Origin: Porphyromonadaceae bacterium
GTDB lineage: Bacteria > Bacteroidota > Bacteroidia > Bacteroidales > Tannerellaceae
Assembly (NCBI GenBank): GCA_003517945.1
Contig: DOZP01000271.1
Location: forward strand, 1 to 5,782
Length of the DNA stretch: 5,782 nucleotides
Direction of reading: 5' to 3'
Shown here piece after piece: positions 1 to 5,782 of the stretch (within the stretch, counting starts at the first letter, position 1; each line of letters begins with the position of its first letter). The position numbers and the translations under genes were made by a program. A model generated the notes under the pieces. That model had not been told where the DNA came from and searched no databases. It saw nothing but the letters and a program-made list of their open reading frames with translations.

Positions 1-936
1 TTTATAAAAGGAGTGCAATGCAATACCTGGTCAGAATATATGTATACAAATGATCTGAGGGAATATCGTATATTTCCGCGTATCCTGGCTCTTTCCGAAA
101 TAGGGTGGACACCGTTGGATAAAAAGGATTATCCGGATTTTGAACGAAGGATCAACAATGCCTGTGTCCGTTTGGATGCTTATGATGTTAATTACTACAT
201 ACCCCAGCCTGAACAGCCCGGCGGATCGTGTAATTTTGTTGCCTTTACGGATAAAGCAACATTGGCATTTACAACAAGTCGTCCTGTAAAGGTGGTTTAT
301 ACAACGGACGGAACGGAACCGACCCCCGAATCTTCCGTTTATGACGCTCCGATTGAATTTACGGAATCCGGTACATTGAAAATCCGTTCGGTGTTGCTTT
401 CCGGTAAGATGAGTCCGACACGGGTTATTACGGTTGAAAAACAGGCGTATGCTCCGGCTGTGGAGGTTGCGGATAAAAAAGCGGGGTTGAATATGAAAGT
501 GACGGATGGTATGTATCTGAAATCATCCGAAATTGCCGGCAATGCTGTGTGGAAAGAATCCGTGATAAAAAGTTTGCGTGAAATTACGCAGGTTGTAAAA
601 ACGGATGAGTCTATGCGTGGCGTTAATCAATATGCGGCAGTTGCATCGGGCTATGTGAATATTCCGGAAGATGGCGTATATTTTATTTCGTCAGATCTGG
701 AAGAAGTCTGGATAGATGGTAAGCTGCTTGTTAATAATGAAGGCGAGGTAAAGCGTTTTTCGCGTAATGATCATAGTGTCGCTTTAGCCGGCGGATTGCA
801 TGAGATAAAAGCCGTATTCTTAGGTCATATCATAGGCGGATGGCCTTCCAATTGGAATAATGGCAGTATAAGAATGCGGAAATCCGATACGGATAAATTT
901 GAACCCATAAAACCGGAACAACTTTTTTACAAATAA
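1..936 (+). CDS. Beta-N-acetylhexosaminidase (GH20), C-terminal part, truncated by the window edge
   Basis: The open frame runs from base 1, and its first residues FIKGVQCNTWSEY match the conserved end of the GH20 barrel (G-x-Q-x-x-x-W-x-E). In this family that Trp and Glu (W10 and E12 here) line the -1 GlcNAc pocket. The segment RIFPRILALSEIGWTP is the usual GH20 helix that follows. The GTG at base 13 lies inside this motif and is not a start. Three parts are visible: the barrel end (residues 1 to about 68); a chitobiase C-terminal-type beta domain (about 75-145, with the typical VVYTTDGTEPT); and a PA14-like beta domain (about 160-305, with YVNIPEDGVYFISSD and VWIDGKLLVNN), often carbohydrate-binding. 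The catalytic Asp-Glu pair and any signal peptide lie upstream, outside the window. Such enzymes release terminal GlcNAc or GalNAc from glycans in the periplasm or at the cell surface of Bacteroidales. The family call is firm; the exact substrate is unknown. Confidence 0.9.
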   Translation, partial: FIKGVQCNTWSEYMYTNDLREYRIFPRILALSEIGWTPLDKKDYPDFERRINNACVRLDAYDVNYYIPQPEQPGGSCNFVAFTDKATLAFTTSRPVKVVYTTDGTEPTPESSVYDAPIEFTESGTLKIRSVLLSGKMSPTRVITVEKQAYAPAVEVADKKAGLNMKVTDGMYLKSSEIAGNAVWKESVIKSLREITQVVKTDESMRGVNQYAAVASGYVNIPEDGVYFISSDLEEVWIDGKLLVNNEGEVKRFSRNDHSVALAGGLHEIKAVFLGHIIGGWPSNWNNGSIRMRKSDTDKFEPIKPEQLFYK

Positions 937-961
937 TCGCTGAGGATTTTTTGTTAGTGAT

Positions 962-2254
962 ATGGAAATTATTATAATTCTCGGGTTAATTATACTGAAT
1001 GGGATATTATCAATGTCTGAAATCGCTCTTGTTTCGGCCCGGAGGGTGCGTCTGGAAACACTGGCTAAAAAAGGAAAAAAATCAGCACAGAAGGCATTGA
1101 CTCTGGCAAAAGAGCCGGACCGGTTTCTTTCGACTATACAGATCGGAATTACATTAATCGGTATTCTTACCGGTTTGTTTTCGGGGGAAGCCTTTGCCGG
1201 GAGCCTTGCCGGAGTTTTGTCGTATATCACGATATTACAGCCCTATGCGTTCATGATATCCAAGTTGATTATTGTTATCGTTGTCACTTACCTTACTCTT
1301 GTATTGGGGGAATTGGTGCCAAAACGGATCGGCATGGGTTTTGCCGAGCAGGTAGCTATGCTTGTAGCCAAACCGATGGATTTCCTGTCAAAACTGACGG
1401 CTCCTTTTGTCTGGATCCTGTCTAAGAGTACCAAAGCTGTTGTGACGCTGATCGGTCTCGGGAATGCGGGAGACAATAATAAAGTGACGGAAGAAGAAAT
1501 CAAGGCGATTGTTCATGAAGGGTATGAAGGAGGTGAGGTGCAGGAGGTTGAACAGGATATCGTGGAACGCGTGTTTCATTTGGGCGACCGTACCGTAGGC
1601 AGTATCATGACTCACCGGAGTGATCTGGTATGGATTGATCTGTCTGATAGTGTGGAGAAGATACGTGAAAAAGTGAAGACAAATCTATATAATACCTATC
1701 CGGTTGCATCCGGAAAATTTGATAATATAAAAGGTGTCGTTTTTCTGAAAGATTTATTCGGGAATATTGACTCGCCGGATTTTTCGATCTCGAACGTCCT
1801 TCGCTCCCCACAGTTTATTCAGGAGAACATGAGTGTTTATAAAGCGTTGGAACAATTCCGCCAGGCCCGTGTTAAATATGGTATGGTGACGGACGAATTT
1901 GGAAGCGTACAGGGAATTGTTACCCTGAAAGATATAGTAGACGCCCTTATCGGTGAGGTTGATGAGTTCGACGAAGAACCGGAAATTGTTGAACGTAAAG
2001 ACGGCAGCGTGCTTGTGGACGGGCAGTATTCGTTCTATAGTTTTCTGGATTATTTTGACATGGCGTACTTGTATGAAGAAAATGATTATAATACGTTGAG
2101 TGGTTTGATTCTCGAAGAACTGGAGCGTGTACCTAAGACCGGGGATACTTTTTCATGGATGAATTTTGACTTTGAGATTGTAGATATGGACAGAGCGCGT
2201 ATAGATAAGGTCTTAGTGAGGAAAAGATACGAAGATAGTAAGGCAGATATATGA
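962..2254 (+). CDS. CNNM/CorC-family membrane protein (DUF21 + CBS pair + CorC_HlyC), putative Mg2+/divalent cation transporter
   Basis: This 430-residue protein has the complete family layout. The DUF21/CNNM membrane domain covers residues 1 to about 165, with hydrophobic segments near 1-25, 57-80, 95-122 and 130-165. It carries the family signatures SEIALVSA (S19, E20) and GELVPKR (G116 to R122). An acidic linker leads to a CBS pair: CBS1 starts near 212 (VGSIMTHRSDLVW), and CBS2 covers about 280-335 and ends in GIVTLKDIVDALIGEVDEFD. The CorC_HlyC domain covers about 345-428 (DGSVLVDGQYS, LSGLILEELERVPKTGD). Characterised relatives export Mg2+ through the membrane domain, and nucleotide binding at the CBS pair regulates them; older databases call them hemolysins (TlyC/HlyC). 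The ATG at 962 is chosen because the hydrophobic segment begins immediately. The stop codon overlaps the next gene by ATGA. The related gliding protein GldE is a less likely alternative. The transported ion is inferred from the family. Confidence 0.92.
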   Translation: MEIIIILGLIILNGILSMSEIALVSARRVRLETLAKKGKKSAQKALTLAKEPDRFLSTIQIGITLIGILTGLFSGEAFAGSLAGVLSYITILQPYAFMISKLIIVIVVTYLTLVLGELVPKRIGMGFAEQVAMLVAKPMDFLSKLTAPFVWILSKSTKAVVTLIGLGNAGDNNKVTEEEIKAIVHEGYEGGEVQEVEQDIVERVFHLGDRTVGSIMTHRSDLVWIDLSDSVEKIREKVKTNLYNTYPVASGKFDNIKGVVFLKDLFGNIDSPDFSISNVLRSPQFIQENMSVYKALEQFRQARVKYGMVTDEFGSVQGIVTLKDIVDALIGEVDEFDEEPEIVERKDGSVLVDGQYSFYSFLDYFDMAYLYEENDYNTLSGLILEELERVPKTGDTFSWMNFDFEIVDMDRARIDKVLVRKRYEDSKADI

Positions 2255-3021
2255 TAAAAGCTGTATTTTTAGATATCGACGGAACCATGGTGAGTTTCAA
2301 TACGCACCGTATGCCGGAGAATACAAAACAGGCTTTGCGTGAAGCCAGGAATAAAGGAGTGAAAATCTTTGTGGCGACAGGACGCCATTGTACGGATATA
2401 AATAACCTGGATGATCTTGAATTTGACGGGTATATTACGCTTAACGGAGGATATTGCAGGGTAGGAGATGAAGTGATTTTTAAAAAAAGTATACCTCAGG
2501 AAGATGTGGCCGCATTTATCCGATACGAAGAAACGGATCCTATACCCTGTTTTTTCGTAGAAGCGGATCGTGTATCTGCCAACAGGGTGGATAAACAGAT
2601 GGAACGTATGATGGAACTGGTACATTTTACACCGCGTCCGATTGTTCCGTCACGGGAATTTCTTCATCGGGAGATTTTCCAGATGACGGCATTTTTTCCA
2701 ATAGAACGTGAGCCTGAAATTATGAAAAATCTTCCGGGTTGTACGGCTACACGTTGGTATCCCACATTTACCGATATTGTGGCTCGTGGCGTTGATAAGG
2801 CTGTCGGCTTGGAGAAAACACGTGAATACGCCGGATTCAGCGTCGATGAAATCATGGCGATCGGCGACGGTGGAAATGATATTACCATGATCAGGTATGC
2901 CGGAACGGGCGTTGCTATGGCTAATGCCAATGACGAAGTGAAGCAGGCCGCTGATTATGTCACGACGTCGGTAGATGATGATGGAGTAGGGAATGCACTG
3001 CGACATTTTGGCGTGATCTGA
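2251..3021 (+). CDS. HAD-superfamily hydrolase, Cof-like subfamily IIB phosphatase
   Basis: All four HAD motifs are present in this 256-residue cytosolic protein. Motif I is FLDIDGTM, with nucleophile D8 and acid/base D10. Motif II is VATGRH (T43). Motif III is the lysine in RGVDKAVGL (K183). Motif IV is IGDGGNDITMI, with Mg2+ ligands D206 and D210. The insertion between motifs II and III (about residues 85-180) is the size of a C2 cap, typical of Cof/YbjI-type enzymes (Hydrolase_3), which dephosphorylate sugar phosphates, FMN, PLP and similar small molecules. The length is normal for the family. The start ATG shares the ATGA of the upstream gene's stop, so translation is probably coupled to the CNNM/CorC gene. 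The substrate cannot be read from the sequence; the cap, which decides it, shows no motif I can tie to one compound. Confidence 0.92.
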   Translation: MIKAVFLDIDGTMVSFNTHRMPENTKQALREARNKGVKIFVATGRHCTDINNLDDLEFDGYITLNGGYCRVGDEVIFKKSIPQEDVAAFIRYEETDPIPCFFVEADRVSANRVDKQMERMMELVHFTPRPIVPSREFLHREIFQMTAFFPIEREPEIMKNLPGCTATRWYPTFTDIVARGVDKAVGLEKTREYAGFSVDEIMAIGDGGNDITMIRYAGTGVAMANANDEVKQAADYVTTSVDDDGVGNALRHFGVI

Positions 3022-3038
3022 ATAAGCCTGTATTTTCG
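3007..3038 (+). promoter_or_regulatory. Candidate Bacteroides-type promoter for the nitroreductase gene
   Basis: TTTG at 3007-3010 could serve as the -33 element. After 20 bp, TATTTTCG at 3031-3038 differs by one base from the -7 consensus TAnnTTTG. Transcription would start in the mid 3040s and leave a leader of about 35 bases before the ATG at 3078. The -33 element lies inside the end of the HAD gene. The motifs are short and could occur by chance, so this is a weak call. Confidence 0.3.
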
Positions 3039-3077
3039 TTTGCTCAAAGCGATTTGTCGGAATAAAAAGAAGAAATT

Positions 3078-3821
3078 ATGTTGAATAAAATGAAAGAAAG
3101 GCGGACGGTTCGCCAATATACGGATCAGGATATTTCCGAAGAATTATTGAATGAATTACTGGAAGTAGCGGCAAGAGCTTCGAATACAGGCAATATGCAG
3201 TTGTATAGTGTGGTGGTCACACGTGATAAAGCCGGAAAAGAAAAATTGGCGCCGGCTCATTTTAATCAGCCGATGGTGAAAAATGCACCTGTTGTACTTA
3301 CATTCTGCGCCGATGCCAATCGTTTTGTGAAATGGGCTTCGTTGCGTATGGCCGATGCCGGGTTTGATAATTTTCAGACGTTCATGGCGGCCGTCATTGA
3401 TTCGATGTTGTTTGCTCAAACCTTCTGTGTGGCCGCAGAAGAAAAAGGACTGGGTATTTGCTATTTAGGAACGGCAACCTACAATGCCGCCCCGATTATT
3501 GAAGCGTTGTCATTACCGCGTCTTGTCGTACCGGTAACTGCCGTTACCGTGGGATATCCTGCGGAGCCGCTACCCGAACAACCGGAAAGGTTGCCGTTAG
3601 CCGCTATTGTACACCAAGAACAATATACCGATTATACGGAATCGGTGATTGATGCTCTGTATAAAGAAAAAGAAGCTTTGGAAGCAAATCTGAAATTTGT
3701 GAAAGAGAACAATAAAGAGACGCTTGCGCAGGTCTTCACCGATATCCGCTATACCCGTAAAAATAATGAATTTTTTTCCGAAGAATATCTGAAAGTGCTT
3801 AAGCAGCAAGGATTTTTGTAG
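3078..3821 (+). CDS. NfsA/FRP-like FMN-dependent nitroreductase (NAD(P)H oxidoreductase)
   Basis: This 247-residue protein opens with the family's FMN-phosphate motif (RRTVRQYTD, R8-R9 and R12). The second FMN-contact segment follows: ARASNTGNMQLYSVVV, residues 33-48. The dimer-core helix and the GLGICYLGT loop (124-132) are in place. The stretch ERLPLAAIVHQEQY and a charged, helical C-terminal tail (about 195-247, ending LKQQGFL) resemble the tail of NfsA/FRP-type enzymes, which are about 240 residues long. Such proteins are cytosolic homodimers that pass electrons from NAD(P)H through FMN to nitroaromatics, quinones or free flavin. The physiological substrate is normally unknown. The gene starts 56 bp after the HAD gene, enough room for its own promoter. 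The upstream sequence is A-rich and has no clear Shine-Dalgarno site, as is common in Bacteroidetes. The family is firm; cofactor preference is inferred. Confidence 0.92.
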   Translation: MLNKMKERRTVRQYTDQDISEELLNELLEVAARASNTGNMQLYSVVVTRDKAGKEKLAPAHFNQPMVKNAPVVLTFCADANRFVKWASLRMADAGFDNFQTFMAAVIDSMLFAQTFCVAAEEKGLGICYLGTATYNAAPIIEALSLPRLVVPVTAVTVGYPAEPLPEQPERLPLAAIVHQEQYTDYTESVIDALYKEKEALEANLKFVKENNKETLAQVFTDIRYTRKNNEFFSEEYLKVLKQQGFL

Positions 3822-3891
3822 AAAATGTGAAGTATCATGTAAAAGAACATCGTTTTTCGTATGAAATGGTGCCTATCAAAAGCATATCAAT

Positions 3892-4587
3892 ATGGAAAAG
3901 AGAAATAGTGCCATGATTATTCTTATGGCCTTATTTCTTTTTGGTTTATATGGTTGTAGGGATAAGAGCATAGAAATTATCTATTATGAAAATTCAAAAC
4001 AAGTAAAAGAGCAGCGACAATTTTTCCTTAGTAGTGATACGTCGTATTATGAATATACTTCTTATTATCTGAATGGCCGGATGAAGAGCCAGGGGATGGT
4101 TATTGATATGAAGAGAGAGGGGATTTGGAGAGAATGGTATGGCGATGGTATGTTACGCAGGGAATTGTACTATGCAGACGGAGAGTTGAATTTTGAGAAT
4201 GAAAACAGAAAAATACCGGAAATTATTTTTGAATCTGATTCCTTATTTTTGAATGTGAAGACTAAAATGAAGGTACTGCATATATATCCGGATGAAACAA
4301 TGCCTTTTACAGGTTTGAATATGTGGCGGTTGACCGATGATTCTTGTTATGACTTTGGTATTGTTCCATGGACAACAGATTCTGTTCAGATATTTTATTT
4401 CAGTCCGGTTCTGTCTGAAAGAATAGACACGATTTGTCTGAAAGATATTCATAATCCGGAACAGTTAGATTTGACAGATGAAGAATTTAAAGAATTAAAA
4501 GAATTTAATCCGGATTTGAAAATTACGAACAGAGTAAGTAAAATGATTACATTAAAAAAAGTAGCGGTGTATGAAAATAAGTTATGA
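3892..4587 (+). CDS. Small lipoprotein with MORN_2-like repeats, function unknown
   Basis: This 231-residue protein has a lipoprotein signal peptide: basic n-region MEKRN, a hydrophobic core, then lipobox LYGC with the lipidated Cys at residue 22. RDKS follows the Cys; this is not the acidic run expected of a Bacteroidetes surface-export signal, so periplasm-facing anchoring is as likely as surface display. Residues 57-98 hold about two MORN_2-type units (YYLNGRMKSQG, then GIWREWYGDGMLRRELYYADGE), the pattern of YwqK-like proteins. The remainder (about 105-230) looks rich in beta strands, is acidic near 193-205 (LTDEEFKELKEF), and I do not recognise it. Base composition is clearly AT-richer than its neighbours: four 60-base lines counted by hand gave 23-42% GC, and one line in the HAD gene gave 53%. 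This suggests later acquisition. The 70-bp upstream gap shows no good promoter. The start at 3892 gives a proper n-region; ATG at 3913 would remove it. Confidence 0.82.
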   Translation: MEKRNSAMIILMALFLFGLYGCRDKSIEIIYYENSKQVKEQRQFFLSSDTSYYEYTSYYLNGRMKSQGMVIDMKREGIWREWYGDGMLRRELYYADGELNFENENRKIPEIIFESDSLFLNVKTKMKVLHIYPDETMPFTGLNMWRLTDDSCYDFGIVPWTTDSVQIFYFSPVLSERIDTICLKDIHNPEQLDLTDEEFKELKEFNPDLKITNRVSKMITLKKVAVYENKL

Positions 4588-4598
4588 AGGTTTTTTAT

Positions 4599-5468
4599 TC
4601 AGATCCTGTCTAATACTTTTTCAATAAGTACAGGCAGGCTGTTTTTATAGTCCGTATTCATATTTTGATCAATACGCCCTGCGATGATGCAACAGGCAGT
4701 CATGGCACGATGTCCCATCAGGGCGGCAAGTCCTGCGAGCGCGGAGCTTTCCATTTCGTAATTGGTGATGTACCGGTTATCAAAATGGAAAGCTTCGATC
4801 TTCCGGTTCAGTTCCGGATCCGTAATCGGAAGTCGCAATTCTCTTCCCTGTGGGCCATAGAATCCGTTGGCTGCAATTGTCATACCGCGGATAATATCCT
4901 TGCGGGCTATCTGTTCTATTAATGAAGTGTCTGCCGTAACGACATAGGGACGTATGCCGATGATGTTCCAGTCAAGCTGACGGATTAATTCGTCCTCAAT
5001 ACGTATATCACGAATCTTTTCACTGTTTTTGTAAAAATAAACGACGCCATCAAAGCCGATTGATTTTTCCGCGGCCACATAGGCGCCTACAGGCGTAAAT
5101 GGCTGTAGGCCTCCTGATGTGCCAATACGCACCATGGTAAGCTGACGGAATCCGGAACGGACGGTACGTGTTGCAAAATCAATATTGGCAAGCGCATCGA
5201 GTTCGTTGATTACAATATCCATATTGTCACATCCGATGCCATGCGATACGACAGAGATGCGTTTGCCTTTATAAATTCCGGTAATCGTATGGAATTCGCG
5301 GTTGGAAACATCACATTCTTTTGTATCAAAATATCCGGCAATCATTGAGACGCGTGCCGGATCGCCGCATAATACGACACGATCGGCAAGCTGTTCCGGT
5401 TTTACATGGAGATGAAATACACTTCCGTCATCGTTTATGATCAGTTCCGATGCGGCGATGCGTTTCAT
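4599..5468 (-). CDS. Nucleoside phosphorylase, uridine phosphorylase-like
   Basis: This 289-residue PNP_UDP_1-family enzyme would split a nucleoside with phosphate into a base and (deoxy)ribose 1-phosphate in cytosolic salvage. Compared from memory with E. coli Udp, the active-site residues are all matched: VFHLHV gives the ribose-contacting His (H19, Udp His8); GDPARV gives phosphate Arg R39 (Udp Arg30); NREFHT gives R57 (Udp Arg48, contributed across the dimer); [10 protein letters not shown] gives R114 and T117 (Udp Arg91 and Thr94); YGPQGRE gives the uracil-reading pair Q207 and R209 (Udp Gln166 and Arg168); NYEMES gives ribose-binding E240 (Udp Glu198). R265 in the AGRIDQ segment aligns with Udp Arg223. 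The Gln-x-Arg pair favours pyrimidine over purine nucleosides. The protein is longer than Udp (253 residues), with an N-terminal extension and extra residues before QGR, so specificity may be broader. Its start overlaps the floA stop by ATGA; its stop faces the lipoprotein gene. Confidence 0.88.
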   Translation of the reverse strand: MKRIAASELIINDDGSVFHLHVKPEQLADRVVLCGDPARVSMIAGYFDTKECDVSNREFHTITGIYKGKRISVVSHGIGCDNMDIVINELDALANIDFATRTVRSGFRQLTMVRIGTSGGLQPFTPVGAYVAAEKSIGFDGVVYFYKNSEKIRDIRIEDELIRQLDWNIIGIRPYVVTADTSLIEQIARKDIIRGMTIAANGFYGPQGRELRLPITDPELNRKIEAFHFDNRYITNYEMESSALAGLAALMGHRAMTACCIIAGRIDQNMNTDYKNSLPVLIEKVLDRI

Positions 5469-5782
5469 GAATTTATCGGTTTGTTTGAGCTGCCTGATGG
5501 TTTGGAAATGGCATCCCGCATAGAGGTGTCGGCTTCTATATTTTTCATGCGGTAATAGTCCATGATCCCAAGGTTTCCGCTACGGAAAGCTTCGGCCATC
5601 GCTTTCGGTATTTCCGCTTCCGCTTCGATCACTTTGGCGCGCGCTTCCTGTGCTTTCGCCTTCATTTCCTGTTCGGTTGCAACTGCCATTGCGCGGCGTT
5701 CTTCGGCTTTAGCCTGTGCTATGTTCTTATCAGCCTGCGCCTGATCCATCTGTAATACCGCACCGATATTTTTACCTATATC
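5465..5782 (-). CDS. floA: Flotillin-like protein FloA (UPF0365/YqfA), C-terminal 105 residues, cut by the window edge
   Basis: The frame is open to the right edge, and its first visible residues [19 protein letters not shown] match FloA closely. They are followed by the coiled, Ala/Glu/Lys-rich flotillin region ([20 protein letters not shown], then [18 protein letters not shown]). The FloA C-terminal signature [22 protein letters not shown] comes next, and a short polar tail ([12 protein letters not shown]) ends the protein. The Met at 5747-5749 is internal, not a start. FloA is normally about 330 residues; the membrane hairpin and SPFH domain lie outside the window. In Bacillus the protein scaffolds functional membrane microdomains; its role in Bacteroidetes is less studied. 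The stop overlaps the start of the nucleoside phosphorylase gene by ATGA, so the two share a transcript whose promoter is beyond the window. Confidence 0.93.
   Translation of the reverse strand, partial: DIGKNIGAVLQMDQAQADKNIAQAKAEERRAMAVATEQEMKAKAQEARAKVIEAEAEIPKAMAEAFRSGNLGIMDYYRMKNIEADTSMRDAISKPSGSSNKPINS

Noticed and set aside
13..15. GTG as the start codon of the first gene
   Set aside because: The frame is open to base 1, and residues on both sides of this codon form the conserved GH20 motif, so the gene starts upstream of the window.
820..1230. A 136-residue reading frame on the - strand across the GH20/CNNM junction
   Set aside because: It is antisense to two well-supported genes, shows no recognisable domain, and has a composition typical of a reverse-strand shadow.
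962..2254. Identity as the gliding-motility protein GldE
   Set aside because: GldE belongs to the same DUF21/CBS/CorC family, but no gliding genes are nearby and nothing in the sequence favours it over a general CNNM/CorC protein.
2650..3006. A 118-residue reading frame on the - strand inside the HAD gene
   Set aside because: It lies wholly opposite conserved HAD motifs and has no recognisable features.
3037..3051. Small inverted repeat (CGTTT / AAGCG) between the HAD and nitroreductase genes
   Set aside because: It is a five-base stem with one wobble pair and no U-run after it, too weak for a terminator or operator.
3822..3891. Promoter for the lipoprotein gene
   Set aside because: A TTTG is present at 3815-3818, but nothing like TAnnTTTG follows at a suitable distance.
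4571..4602. Possible bidirectional terminator between the convergent genes (T-run near 4591)
   Set aside because: The flanking A- and T-rich stretches pair for only about three bases before mismatches, and there is no GC-rich stem.

Overview
The window looks like a chromosomal segment from a member of the Bacteroidales (Bacteroides, Parabacteroides or Tannerella-like). The evidence is the gene content: a GH20 hexosaminidase with chitobiase-type and PA14-type C-terminal domains, a FloA flotillin, an NfsA-like nitroreductase and a MORN-type lipoprotein. Ribosome binding sites are weak or absent, one intergenic promoter candidate fits the Bacteroides -33/-7 pattern, and the bulk GC is mid-40s by eye. 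Genus cannot be decided from this sequence.

Layout. Five genes lie on the + strand: (1) the last 311 residues of a GH20 beta-N-acetylhexosaminidase, cut by the left edge; (2) a complete CNNM/CorC-type membrane protein (DUF21, CBS pair, CorC_HlyC domain), 25 bp downstream; (3) a Cof-type HAD phosphatase that overlaps gene 2 by ATGA; (4) an NfsA/FRP-like FMN nitroreductase after a 56-bp gap that may hold its own promoter; (5) a clearly AT-richer gene for a small lipoprotein with MORN_2-like repeats. Two genes lie on the - strand and converge on gene 5 with only 11 bp between the stop codons: a uridine-phosphorylase-like nucleoside phosphorylase and, upstream of it with an ATGA overlap, the C-terminal 105 residues of FloA, cut by the right edge.

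How the genes may work together. Genes 2 and 3 are probably translationally coupled; a Mg2+ transporter-type protein beside a Mg2+-dependent phosphatase is plausible, but no shared pathway is proven. floA and the phosphorylase are likewise coupled, which links a membrane-microdomain scaffold with nucleoside salvage in one transcript. The GH20 fragment belongs to glycan (GlcNAc) foraging in the periplasm or at the surface and need not be related to what follows. The lipoprotein gene looks like an accessory insertion between conserved housekeeping genes.

No stretch longer than about 70 bp lacks a gene. I see no tRNA, rRNA, CRISPR array, insertion sequence, origin or convincing intrinsic terminator. 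This is mostly an ordinary chromosomal region: I did not find a clear undescribed system, and the odd points are the AT-rich lipoprotein and the two ATGA-coupled gene pairs.
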